Assembly: GCF_000308815.1 (NCBI RefSeq)
Contig: NZ_BAFX01000050.1
Span: 1 to 64,000 of the forward strand
Direction: 5' to 3'
Source: Nocardia concava NBRC 100430
GTDB taxonomy: Bacteria; Actinomycetota; Actinomycetes; Mycobacteriales; Mycobacteriaceae
DNA length: 64,000 nucleotides
Shown here piece after piece: positions 29,792 to 38,252 of this stretch. The notes beneath the pieces were generated by a model. The model was given only the letters and a program-made list of their open reading frames with translations. It did not search any database and was not told the DNA's origin. The translations under genes were made by a program, and so were the position numbers. Position 1 is the first letter of the stretch; each line of letters starts with the position of its first letter.

Positions 29792-30538
29792 ATGCTCACC
29801 GTGACCCGCGTCGTCCATGCCAGCGCCCTCATCGATTTCGGCGGAGCTCGAATCCTCACCGACCCGTGGCTGTCGGAGACCCGCTTCTATCGCCAGGGCG
29901 AGCCGCGCGCCTTCGACACCGCGGCCGATCTGCCGGAGCTCTCCGGCATCGTGATCAGCCACGGCCACTACGACCATTGCGATCTCGACGCCCTGGTCCT
30001 GTATCCCGACAAGTCGGTACCGTTCGCGGTGGTCCCCGGGCTGGCCAAGAAGGTCCGCGCCGCGGGCTTCACCAATGTGGTCGAGTTGGCCCCCTGGCAA
30101 TCCACCCATCTCGGCCCCGTCGAGGTGACGGCAGCGCCCGCCAGCCACGGCGTCCCCGAGGTGACCTTCGTGCTGCGCGCCGACGGCCACACCGTCTTCT
30201 TCGGCGCGGACACCCTCCGCATCGCCGAACTCGACGAAATCGCCCGGCGTTTCCCGGATCTGGACCTGGCCCTGCTCCCCGTCAACGGCCTGCGCATCCG
30301 CCCGGCCCTGAACAAGCAGGTGGTCATGGATGCCGTCGAGGCCGCCGACCTGACCCGCGCGCTACGCCCCCGGGTGGCCGTCCCCATTCACTACGCCTTC
30401 TCCAGCGGACCCCTCGGCGATCGGATCATGACCAAGGGTGATCGCGCCGGGGCCGACCACTTCCGTGCCGCCGCAGCCGATCTGGCGCCCGAGACAACCG
30501 TGCAAATACTCCCAACCGGACACGCATTCGCGCTGTAA
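29792..30538 (+). CDS. MBL-fold metal-dependent hydrolase, UlaG-like
   Basis: A 248-residue metallo-beta-lactamase-fold protein. It has the metal motif SHGHYDHCD (HxHxDH type) at ~55-63, a further His in ASHGVPEV, the metal-bridging Asp in FFGADTLR, and a C-terminal HYAF. No signal peptide is present, so it acts in the cytoplasm. This subgroup includes L-ascorbate-6-phosphate lactonase (UlaG) and many uncharacterised hydrolases. AGGA precedes the ATG by 8 bases. Control by the divergent TetR is very likely. Confidence 0.85.
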   Translation: MLTVTRVVHASALIDFGGARILTDPWLSETRFYRQGEPRAFDTAADLPELSGIVISHGHYDHCDLDALVLYPDKSVPFAVVPGLAKKVRAAGFTNVVELAPWQSTHLGPVEVTAAPASHGVPEVTFVLRADGHTVFFGADTLRIAELDEIARRFPDLDLALLPVNGLRIRPALNKQVVMDAVEAADLTRALRPRVAVPIHYAFSSGPLGDRIMTKGDRAGADHFRAAAADLAPETTVQILPTGHAFAL

Positions 30539-30591
30539 AACACCGCTGAACAGCGCCTTGATTGCGGACCGGTCAAGATCGCGCGGAATCC

Positions 30592-30624
30592 CGTGCCCGG
30601 GCGGACAATAGGATTCCGGGCACG
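30592..30624 (+). other. Inverted repeat between hydrolase and membrane-protein genes
   Basis: Perfect 9-bp arms CGTGCCCGG (30592-30600) and CCGGGCACG (30616-30624) with a 15-nt loop. There is no T-tract. It may end the hydrolase transcript or lie in the leader of the next gene. Confidence 0.5.
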
Positions 30625-30656
30625 AAGGGCGTCCGGGGGTGCGCAGGGAGACGCAG

Positions 30657-31136
30657 ATGCCGGAGAAGTTTCCGTCGCCCGCGGGGTGGACTCCGCCCGG
30701 GGCGCAGTTTCGCAGTAGCGGCGGAGTTTCGCGCACGGTGACCGGCACGCTGGTGGGGTTGATCATCACCCCCGTCGGCATCGCCTTCGCCGCCCGCGGG
30801 GCCGCCGGAACCAGGCAGTGGACGATCCTCGGGGACTTCGCCGATCGGTTGGGCTCGACCTTGGAAATCATTGTCGCCGCAGGCCTGTTCCTGATCGTGG
30901 CGGCGCTGGCCGCCTACGCCCCGGCGGGCACGATCATCGCCGGACTGGTCTGGGGCGTGCTGCCCGGGATCATCCACTTCATCTTCCCGGACGACACCTT
31001 CCGCCTGATCGGCGATCTACCCCTGTCCGACGATATGCATGTCGCGCTGTTCCAGTGGCTGCAAACGGGATTCCCGCTCATCGTGGGCATCCTGCTGGTG
31101 GGTGCGGGTGCAGCGGCGACCTTCCGCCGCCGCTGA
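30657..31136 (+). CDS. Hypothetical four-helix membrane protein
   Basis: A 159-residue protein starting at ATG 30657 with GGGAG seven bases upstream. After ~30 polar residues there are about four membrane segments (VTGTLVGLIITPVGIAFAARG, LEIIVAAGLFLIVAALAAY, GTIIAGLVWGVLPGIIHFIF, GFPLIVGILLVGAGAAATF), and it ends in RRR. No known motif is seen. It ends 6 bases before the convergent rtcB gene. The function is unknown. Confidence 0.72.
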   Translation: MPEKFPSPAGWTPPGAQFRSSGGVSRTVTGTLVGLIITPVGIAFAARGAAGTRQWTILGDFADRLGSTLEIIVAAGLFLIVAALAAYAPAGTIIAGLVWGVLPGIIHFIFPDDTFRLIGDLPLSDDMHVALFQWLQTGFPLIVGILLVGAGAAATFRRR

Positions 31137-31142
31137 CCCGGC

Positions 31143-32366
31143 TCAACCCTTCACACACAGCACCTGCCGCAGCGTGGCGACAATGTCGACCAGGTCGCCC
31201 TGCGCGGCGATGACCTGATCGATGTCCTTGTATGCCGCCGGAATCTCATCGATCACCCCGGCGTCCTTGCGCGACTCCACACCCTCGGTCTGCGCGACCA
31301 GATCCGCGACGGTGAACTGCCGCTTGGCCGCATTACGGCTCATCCGCCGCCCCGCACCGTGCGAAGCCGACTGGAACGAGGCCGGATTCCCCTTACCCCG
31401 AACCACATACGACCGCGTACCCATCGACCCCGGAATCAACGCGAGATCCCCCGCGCCCGCCCGCACCGCACCCTTACGGGTGACCAGCATCGGCATCCCG
31501 TCGATGACCTCCTCCGCCACATAGTTGTGGTGGCACGAGATCGGATCATCGAAATGCACTGCCAGCCCGTCGAATTCATCGCGCACGGCCTTGCAGACCA
31601 GGGCCAGCATGACGGCGCGATTACGCGCCGCGTACTCCTGCGCCCAGGTCAGGTCACGACGGTAGGCATCCATTTCCGGTGTCCCGGAAAGGAATACCGC
31701 CAGATCGCGATCCGGCAGATCGGCATTGTGCGGCAGCTGACGCGCGACGGCCATGTGCCGCTCGGCGAGTTCCTTACCGATATTGCGGCTTCCGGAGTGC
31801 AGCAGGATCCAGACGCGATCCTCGGTATCGATGCACAGTTCCTGGAAGTGGTTGCCGCTGCCTAGCGTTCCCATCTGCTTGTGCGCCTTGGATTCTCGCG
31901 CCTGGACGGCCGGATCCAGCGAATCGAACGCCTTCCAGAAGCGGTCCCACCCTGCCCGCATCGTGGTGCCCGCCGCGCGCTGGCCGAACACCTCCGCGTT
32001 GAGCCGGTTCACGTTGACCGGATCATTGTGCGCCGCAAAGCCCACCGGCACCGCCGCCTCGATCCGGGACCGCAGCGAGTGCAGATTGTCCGGCAGATCG
32101 GCCGCCGTCAGCGAGGTCAGCACCGCCTCCATCCCGCACCCGATATCGACCCCGACCGCCGCGGGCGCGACCGCGTCCTTCATGGCGATCACGGATCCGA
32201 CCGTCGCCCCCTTGCCCAGGTGCACGTCCGGCATGACTCGCACGCCGTACACCCACTCCAGTTGCGCGATGTTCCGCAACTGCTGCAGCGCGGCCGGTTC
32301 GACCTCGTGCTCGTGGGCCCACATGAGCGTCTGCGCCCGAGTACCGCGCAGCTCGACGGGAAACAT
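31143..32366 (-). CDS. rtcB: RNA-splicing ligase RtcB
   Basis: A 407-residue GTP-dependent RNA ligase that joins 2',3'-cyclic phosphate or 3'-phosphate ends to 5'-OH ends, for example in tRNA or rRNA repair after toxin cleavage. The metal-site motifs are GVDIGCGME, GSGNHFQE and LLHSGSRNIG. The C-terminal HGAGRRMSR contains the His that becomes guanylylated. The length fits the short bacterial class. No archease, RtcA or RtcR gene is nearby; several bacterial RtcB proteins work without them. It lies 87 bases downstream of the lipoprotein gene, probably with its own promoter. Confidence 0.94.
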   Translation of the reverse strand: MFPVELRGTRAQTLMWAHEHEVEPAALQQLRNIAQLEWVYGVRVMPDVHLGKGATVGSVIAMKDAVAPAAVGVDIGCGMEAVLTSLTAADLPDNLHSLRSRIEAAVPVGFAAHNDPVNVNRLNAEVFGQRAAGTTMRAGWDRFWKAFDSLDPAVQARESKAHKQMGTLGSGNHFQELCIDTEDRVWILLHSGSRNIGKELAERHMAVARQLPHNADLPDRDLAVFLSGTPEMDAYRRDLTWAQEYAARNRAVMLALVCKAVRDEFDGLAVHFDDPISCHHNYVAEEVIDGMPMLVTRKGAVRAGAGDLALIPGSMGTRSYVVRGKGNPASFQSASHGAGRRMSRNAAKRQFTVADLVAQTEGVESRKDAGVIDEIPAAYKDIDQVIAAQGDLVDIVATLRQVLCVKG

Positions 32367-32453
32367 TGGCCTGTCCTTCCTCTTGACTGCCGTCGAGGGT
32401 AGGTGCTCGGCCCGTGCGGGCGCACCGCATTATTCGGGCGTTCGAGGACCGGT

Positions 32454-33677
32454 TCAGGGTTCGACGAAGTCGGCGGCGAGGGAGCAGAGTTTCCAGGAGC
32501 CGTTGCGGCGGACCATGGTCGCGGTGTAGTCGATGTCCTTGAAGTAGCTGCGGTATTTGTCGGGGACGTTTGTGAACGTTTCGTGGAATGCGAAGGTCGC
32601 GGAGTTCGGGTCGGTTTGGGTGACGCCGGTGACGGTGTTGGTGTAGCCCGCGTTCTTTACTTCCGAGCCGAGGGTTTTGTCGTATTGCGGGGTGTATTGG
32701 AAAACGATTTCATCAATGGCGTCGGCGGTTTCGGGGCACACCAGTGAGCGGAAGCCTTCCCAATCCCGGGCATTGGAGGTGGCGGCGACGGCCTTGGCGG
32801 CATTCACGAGTTCCGGGTCGAGGGTGGTGGGATCGCCGGGTTCGAGGTCTTTGTCGGGCGCGTTGAACACCACCGGCGCGGGCATCGGCTTGTAGCCGCT
32901 CGCCGCGAGATCGGTCTCCATGGCGCGTCGCCAACTGCCGTCGTCGATCATCAGGCGGATGGCGGACGTGACGCGACTCTGCAGGTCGAGATCGCCCTTG
33001 CGGACGCCGACCCCGTAGCGCTCGCGGGTGAACCGCTTGCCGACCACGCGCAGTGTGCCCGGGTGTTCGTGGGCGTAGCCGGCGAGGATGACGTCGTCGG
33101 TGGTGACGGCGTCGACGGTGCCCGCGATCAGGTCGGATACGCACTGCGCGTAGGTATCCCGGGTCGTGAGCTTCACATTGTGGGCGAAGCTGCGCCGGAT
33201 CTTCTCCGCCGAGGTGGAGCCCTCGGCGGTGCACACGGTGCGCCCGTCCAGGTCCTCGGGCTGGTCGATGGCGCGCTCGCTCTGCCGCACCAGCAGGTCC
33301 TGCCCGGCCATCAGATACGGGCCCGCGAAGGAGACCAGCTGCTGGCGGGCGGCGGTGATGGAGTAGGAGGCGACGACGAAATCGACTGCGCCGGAGTTCA
33401 ACAGGTCTTCGCGCTGTTCGGAGCGCGCCTCGCGCCAGGTGATGTGCTCGGGCGTGACGCCCAGTTTCCCGGCGATGTAGACGGCGGTGTCCACATCGAA
33501 TCCGCGGGGTTTGCCGTCGGGTCCCTGCACCGACAGTCCGGGCTGATCGAATTTGATCCCGATGGTCAGCGTGCGCGGCGGCGGCTCCTGCGGCGCGGCG
33601 TCCGGTTTCGGGGTGTTACCGCAAGCTGCCACGGTCAGACCAGCCGTAACGGCGACGGCGCGGAACGCACGCTTCAT
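32454..33677 (-). CDS. Amino-acid-type solute-binding lipoprotein with NTF2-like C-terminus
   Basis: A 407-residue exported lipoprotein. The signal peptide MKRAFRAVAVTAGLTVAAC ends in a lipobox (VAAC), so Cys19 is lipidated. Residues ~35-270 form an SBP_bac_3 domain like glutamate-binding GluB/GlnH (LTIGIKFDQPGLSVQ, GFDVDTAVYIAGKLG, VDFVVASYSITAARQQ, TTDDVILAGYA). The last ~120 residues (LVNAAKAVAATSNARDWEGF, then strand-rich VRRNGSWKLCSL) look like an NTF2/DUF4878-like domain. No permease or ATPase gene adjoins. As with mycobacterial GlnH it may be a sensor rather than a transport component (inference). Confidence 0.85.
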   Translation of the reverse strand: MKRAFRAVAVTAGLTVAACGNTPKPDAAPQEPPPRTLTIGIKFDQPGLSVQGPDGKPRGFDVDTAVYIAGKLGVTPEHITWREARSEQREDLLNSGAVDFVVASYSITAARQQLVSFAGPYLMAGQDLLVRQSERAIDQPEDLDGRTVCTAEGSTSAEKIRRSFAHNVKLTTRDTYAQCVSDLIAGTVDAVTTDDVILAGYAHEHPGTLRVVGKRFTRERYGVGVRKGDLDLQSRVTSAIRLMIDDGSWRRAMETDLAASGYKPMPAPVVFNAPDKDLEPGDPTTLDPELVNAAKAVAATSNARDWEGFRSLVCPETADAIDEIVFQYTPQYDKTLGSEVKNAGYTNTVTGVTQTDPNSATFAFHETFTNVPDKYRSYFKDIDYTATMVRRNGSWKLCSLAADFVEP

Positions 33678-33908
33678 CGAATCTGATCTCCTGTCCTCAA
33701 CTCATGCGGATGAAACACGAAGAACAGCCCCGGGCCGAGGTGCCTGAGAGGGCAACCGATCAGCACATGGTGCATCAAATCATCCGAGTTGCAAAAACGT
33801 GCGGACATTGCGGAACTATGCGGGCGATTCGCCCATGTTTCAGTTAATTCCGCAATATTTCAGCGACTTATAGCTAATGGTTTGCGAATGGCCTCGAAGG
33901 GGTACCGG
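33678..33908. other. AT-rich gap with two-tier stem-loop
   Basis: These 231 bases are visibly richer in A+T than the surroundings and contain no credible ORF. An outer inverted repeat TTGCGGAA (33808-33815) / TTCCGCAA (33848-33855) encloses a 6-1-6 palindrome GGGCGA/TCGCCC (33822-33834). A smaller hairpin, GGTTGCC/GGCACC on the minus strand, lies near 33740-33760, nearer the lipoprotein gene. These may be regulatory sites for the lipoprotein gene; no known riboswitch was recognised. Confidence 0.45.
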
Positions 33909-34463
33909 TCAGCGCGTGCGGAGGCCGTCGGCGATCACCGCGAAGGTGCGCTCGCGCAGGCCCGGGGCGGCCCCGGCCTCGTGGACGGCGAGGAAGACGC
34001 CCTTGATGATGGTCAGCAGGTCGTCGACGCTGATGTCGGGCCGGACCGCGCCCGCCTGCTGGGCCCGCGAAAGCAATACCGCCAGTGCCTCTTTGAGGTC
34101 GTGGGAGACCGTCCGCGGGTATTCCCCGCCCTGGGTCCGCAGCGCGTCGGCGAGGTCCCGCTTCACGCCGCCCTGCAGGACCAGCATCTCCAGGAATTCG
34201 AAGAACACCGTCGCCGGGTCCTCGTGCTCGGTCAGCTCGCGCGCGTGCGCGGTGATCCGCTCGACCTGATCCAGGATGGCGGCCTCGAAAAGCGCCTCCT
34301 TGGTGGGGAAGTGGCGGTAGACGGTGCCCGCCCCGACTCCGGCCCGGCGCGCGATCTCGTCGAGCGGCACCGAAATGCCCTCGGCGGCAAAGGCTTCCTG
34401 GGCAGCGGCCAGTACCCGCTCGCGATTGCGGCGGGCATCGGCGCGCAGGGGTCGATCCGTCAC
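33909..34463 (-). CDS. TetR-family transcriptional regulator
   Basis: A 184-residue regulator starting at GTG 34463 (MTDRPLRADARRNRERVLAAA). The helix-turn-helix is VPLDEIARRAGVGAGTVYRHFPTKEAL, close to the consensus. The C-terminal domain resembles the SbtR-like TetR_C group (GVKRDLADAL, SRAQQAGAVRPDISVDDLL). A TAGGCT box lies 7 bases upstream of the GTG, so the message may be leaderless. It is divergent from a SnoaL-like gene, its probable target. Confidence 0.87.
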   Translation of the reverse strand: MTDRPLRADARRNRERVLAAAQEAFAAEGISVPLDEIARRAGVGAGTVYRHFPTKEALFEAAILDQVERITAHARELTEHEDPATVFFEFLEMLVLQGGVKRDLADALRTQGGEYPRTVSHDLKEALAVLLSRAQQAGAVRPDISVDDLLTIIKGVFLAVHEAGAAPGLRERTFAVIADGLRTR

Positions 34464-34470
34464 GTCGGAT

Positions 34471-34476
34471 AGCCTA
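34471..34476 (-). promoter_or_regulatory. Candidate -10 box for the tetR gene at 34463
   Basis: TAGGCT on the minus strand is separated by 7 bases from the GTG. No ribosome-binding site intervenes. Confidence 0.4.
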
Positions 34477-34548
34477 CCGACCCGTTGACAAGCGGGGCGT
34501 GCGCCCCGAATACTAACCGGGTCCAGCGTTCCGCTTTTGGAGGTAGTT

Positions 34549-34974
34549 GTGTCCACGTCTGTAGAAACCCCTCGTGACCTTGTCGAACGGCTCTTCCTGG
34601 GTCTGCCGTCACGCGATGCCGATCGGTTCGCCGCGCTGCTCGATCCGGAGGTGGTGTTCGAGATCCCGTTCCCGATTCCCGGCGAGCCGACCCGCATCGA
34701 AGGCCGTGAGCAGGTTCGCGCTTACCTCGTGTCGCGGTGGTCGGCCATGCCCGGCGTCGAGGTGCATGGCATCCGGCCGGACATCCACGAGACCACCGAT
34801 CCGGAGTTGTTCGTGGTCGAGAACGATGTCGACGTCACTCGGCCAAGCGGTGAGCGCGGCTGGTTCCGCAGTTCCGTCAACGTGGTTCGGGTGCGGAACG
34901 GCCTGGTCACGCTGTTCCGCGACTACATGGATACCGGCCGCATCCTGGCGATCCGGCAGGCGATGCAGGGCTGA
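34549..34974 (+). CDS. SnoaL / NTF2-like small protein
   Basis: A 141-residue protein starting at GTG 34549, preceded by GGAGG. The cone-shaped NTF2-like fold is indicated by the N-terminal helix pair (PRDLVERLFLGLPSRDADRFAALLDPEVVFEIP), the GREQVRAYLVSRW helix, and the strands ELFVVENDVDV and NVVRVRNGLVTLFRDYMD. Such proteins are isomerases, cyclases or hydrolases of small hydrophobic molecules. No specific catalytic pair can be named. It is divergent from a TetR gene. Confidence 0.82.
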   Translation: MSTSVETPRDLVERLFLGLPSRDADRFAALLDPEVVFEIPFPIPGEPTRIEGREQVRAYLVSRWSAMPGVEVHGIRPDIHETTDPELFVVENDVDVTRPSGERGWFRSSVNVVRVRNGLVTLFRDYMDTGRILAIRQAMQG

Positions 34975-35005
34975 GTGTGACCGCTATTACCCATCGAATC
35001 GTCGA

Positions 35006-35026
35006 CTAACAGTTAGTGCGTTAACT
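35006..35026. promoter_or_regulatory. Probable MarR operator
   Basis: CTAAC-A-GTTAG (35006-35016) is a perfect 11-bp palindrome, directly followed by an overlapping inverted repeat AGTTA/TAACT (35011-35026). The site lies ~40 bases upstream of the marR start and is AT-rich against its surroundings. Confidence 0.65.
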
Positions 35027-35066
35027 ATTGTTGCCCTAACCAAAGACGAGCGTGGAGGGCAGAGCG

Positions 35067-35531
35067 GTGGCAGTGTCCGATCAGGACAAGGCGGTGTCCG
35101 AACTGGACGATCCGCTGCGGCTGGACCGGCAGGTGTGTTTCGCACTGGCGGTGGCCAACCGGGCGGTGCTGGCGGTGTACCGGCCGCTGCTCGAGCCCAT
35201 GGGTCTGACGCATCCGCAGTATCTGGTGATGCTGGCGCTGTGGGGTGAGGCGCCGATGTCGGTCAAGGACATCGGCGAGGCCATTCAGCTCGATTCGCCG
35301 ACGCTCTCGCCGCTGCTCAAGCGGCTGGAGGCGGCGGGGCTCATCACCCGGCGGCGCGACGCCAGCAATGAACGCAACCTGGTGGTGGATCTGACCGAGG
35401 CCGGGTGGGCGCTGCGCAAGGAAGCCGAGAAGATTCCGCCCGCGGTGGTGGCGCGGCTGGGCGTGAGCCTGGCCGATCTCGAGGAATTGCGCGATGTGCT
35501 CAATCGAGTCAATGAGGCGGCGCGGAAATGA
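35067..35531 (+). CDS. MarR-family regulator, OhrR-like
   Basis: A 154-residue winged-helix regulator. The start is GTG 35067, seven bases after GGAGGG; the GTG at 35052 overlaps that site. The N-terminal LRLDRQVCFALAVANRAVLAVYRPLLEPMGLTHPQYLVML matches the OhrR group, including a Cys next to the FALxxA segment where OhrR has its peroxide-sensing Cys. The helix-turn-helix is SVKDIGEAIQLDSPTLSPLLKRLEAAGLITRRR. OhrR proteins repress organic-peroxide defence genes, but here the partner is a DUF5313 gene rather than ohr. ATGA overlap couples the two. Confidence 0.87.
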   Translation: MAVSDQDKAVSELDDPLRLDRQVCFALAVANRAVLAVYRPLLEPMGLTHPQYLVMLALWGEAPMSVKDIGEAIQLDSPTLSPLLKRLEAAGLITRRRDASNERNLVVDLTEAGWALRKEAEKIPPAVVARLGVSLADLEELRDVLNRVNEAARK

Positions 35532-35896
35532 AGCGCCCCAACCCGATTCAGTGGCTCGGCTACTCCTGCGGTCGTGTGCTCCCCGACGATCTGCGCGAGT
35601 GGGTGCGCAACGATCTCACCGGCACCTGGGCGGTGCCGCGCCATATCGTGCGCCAATTGGTGCCGCTGGTACCGATTTTCGCGCTGGCGTTCCTGCTGCC
35701 GGGTGAGCTGTGGCTGCAGCTGGCGGTGATCCTGCTGGGCCTGCTGCTCGCGATGTTCTACATCGTGGCCTACATGCCGATGAACCGGGCACACCGACTC
35801 ATGAAGCACGGATTCCCGCAGGATTTGGAGAATCCGACCAGGGCCGCCCGGCGCGCCGCCGAACGCGCGGCCTACGAGGCCCAGCACCCGCACTGA
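35528..35896 (+). CDS. DUF5313 membrane protein
   Basis: A 122-residue protein beginning MKRPNPIQWLGYSCGRVLPDDLREWVRNDLTG, the conserved amphipathic opening of DUF5313. Two membrane helices follow (LVPLVPIFALAFLLPGELWL, LAVILLGLLLAMFYIVAYMP), with a basic cytoplasmic tail. Translation is coupled to the MarR gene (ATGA). The function is unknown. Co-transcription with an OhrR-like sensor suggests a membrane or redox-stress role (inference). Confidence 0.83.
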   Translation: MKRPNPIQWLGYSCGRVLPDDLREWVRNDLTGTWAVPRHIVRQLVPLVPIFALAFLLPGELWLQLAVILLGLLLAMFYIVAYMPMNRAHRLMKHGFPQDLENPTRAARRAAERAAYEAQHPH

Positions 35897-35918
35897 GCCT
35901 CTGGCGCGACCTCACCTC

Positions 35919-35991
35919 GTCATTCCGGCGTGCTTTTGGCCGGAATCTACGCGGCGGGTGTGGATCCCGGCCAAAAGCATGCCGGGATGAC
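35919..35991. repeat. Twin-hairpin REP element, copy D
   Basis: The left half is the TCC/GGA type, the right half the CCC/GGG type, each an 8-bp perfect stem. It lies exactly between the ends of two convergent genes. Confidence 0.9.
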
Positions 35992-36005
35992 CGGGGATCG
36001 CGTTG

Positions 36006-36431
36006 CTACTCCACGTTTTTGGTGCAGGCGCTGGCGACCACGCGCGCCGCGCGGGGCTGGGCGCTGCCGAGGTCCGGGAACGGGGGAGCGCTCTGGCCCA
36101 GGCCGGCGACCGCGCTCTGCTCGGCTTCCTCGAGGCTGGCGCCCGCGGCCCAGCCCCAGGTGCCGTCCGCGCCCTGGGCGACCGCGCCGCAGCCGTCGGC
36201 GAAGCGCAGCACGATCTCGCAGTCGTAGCTGGCGCAGTCGCGGATCGCGGCGGCGTCGGCGGTGACCTTGTTGGAGTCGGTATTGGCGACGGCGGTGTTC
36301 TTCAGGCGCGACACCGCCAGGGTGCCGTAGTACTGGGGCGCGGCATCGGCCGTTCCGGCCAGTGCGGCGGCGAGGGTCAGGGCCGCGAGGGCGGTCCCGG
36401 ACACGGACGAGAGTTGGCGTGCGACCGACAA
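36006..36431 (-). CDS. Secreted DUF4189 protein
   Basis: A protein of ~141 residues starting at TTG 36431 behind AGGAAG. The signal peptide runs through TALAALTLAAALAGTADAA. The mature part is a DUF4189 domain: YYGTLAVSRLKNT, CASYDCEIVLRFADGCGAVAQG, WGWAAGASLEEAEQSAVAGL, with paired cysteines likely in disulfides. Many actinomycetes have several such small secreted proteins of unknown role. The start is uncertain, since no ATG or GTG lies before the signal peptide. Confidence 0.78.
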   Translation of the reverse strand: MSVARQLSSVSGTALAALTLAAALAGTADAAPQYYGTLAVSRLKNTAVANTDSNKVTADAAAIRDCASYDCEIVLRFADGCGAVAQGADGTWGWAAGASLEEAEQSAVAGLGQSAPPFPDLGSAQPRAARVVASACTKNVE

Positions 36432-36504
36432 GAGACTTCCTGACGTTTCAAACGGATGAACGCAGGTGATGCTAACCCGTCGGCTTGTGAACCCACTGAG
36501 AATT

Positions 36505-37458
<954 letters not shown>

Positions 37459-37484
37459 TGCGGGCCTTCCTGGATGATGCTGTC

Positions 37485-38240
37485 TTACTGCATGTTTCGC
37501 GGAATGAACTTGCCCGCGGCGAGACCGCCGTCGACCGTCACCTCCGCGCCGGTGATGTAGGCCGAGGCGTCCGAGGCCAGGAAGGCGACCAGTTCGGCGA
37601 CCTCCTCGGGCAGGCCGGTGCGCTCCAGCGGCAGGGTCGGGAAGCTGCCCGGGCCGGTGGTCAGGTACGGCACCATCGGGGTGGCGATGGGGCCCGGATG
37701 CACCGAGTTGACCCGGATCTGGGCCGGGCCCAGCTCCAGGGCGGAAATCTTGGACAGGCCGCGCAGGCCCCACTTGGAGGAACCGTAGGCGCTGTGGTTC
37801 ATCAGGCCCTCGAGCCCGGCCTGCGAGGAGATGTTCACGATGGAACCGCCGCCGGCCGCGGTCATCGCGGGCAGCACGGCCTTGATGCCGCGGAACGCGC
37901 CGACCAGGTTCACCTGCAGAATCCGTTCCAGCTCTTCGGGAGTGGTCTCGGTGATCGGCTTCATGATGTAGATGGCCGCGTTGTTGACCAGCACGTCGAG
38001 CTTGCCGAAGGTGTCGACGGCGACCTTGACGGCGGCGTCCCAGCTGTCGGCGTCGGTGACGTCGTGGCGCACGAAACGCGCTGCCTCGCCGAGGGAGTCG
38101 GCGAGTTCCTTGCCTTCGGCCTCGAGCACGTCGGTGATGACCACCTTGGCGCCGCGCTCGACGAACAGGCGGGCCTCGGCGGCGCCCTGGCCGCGGGCGG
38201 CGCCGGTGATCAGGGCGACTTTGCCTGTCAGATCAGCCAT
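37485..38240 (-). CDS. Short-chain dehydrogenase, hydroxysteroid-dehydrogenase-like
   Basis: A 251-residue classical SDR. The cofactor loop is TGAARGQGAAEA, NNAA is at ~87-90, the catalytic Ser lies in NISSQAG and the YxxxK in SAYGSSKWG, and it ends with the usual TGAEVTVDGGL. Asp follows the second strand (VVITDVLE), indicating preference for NAD over NADP. Its closest familiar relatives are the 3-alpha/20-beta-hydroxysteroid dehydrogenases (compare mycobacterial FabG3). It lies between the esterase and LLM genes on the same strand. Confidence 0.9.
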   Translation of the reverse strand: MADLTGKVALITGAARGQGAAEARLFVERGAKVVITDVLEAEGKELADSLGEAARFVRHDVTDADSWDAAVKVAVDTFGKLDVLVNNAAIYIMKPITETTPEELERILQVNLVGAFRGIKAVLPAMTAAGGGSIVNISSQAGLEGLMNHSAYGSSKWGLRGLSKISALELGPAQIRVNSVHPGPIATPMVPYLTTGPGSFPTLPLERTGLPEEVAELVAFLASDASAYITGAEVTVDGGLAAGKFIPRNMQ

Positions 38241-38252
38241 TTCGACTTCCTT

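Noticed and set aside
29717..30190. N-terminal extension of the TetR gene by 158 codons
   Set aside because: The extension crosses the perfect inverted repeat and runs antisense through the metallo-hydrolase; the GTG at 29716 gives a normal TetR length.
33730..33770. A TPP-type riboswitch, suggested by CTGAGAG near 33745
   Set aside because: The motif is on the plus strand, away from any plus-strand gene, and the second thiamine-box motif is missing.
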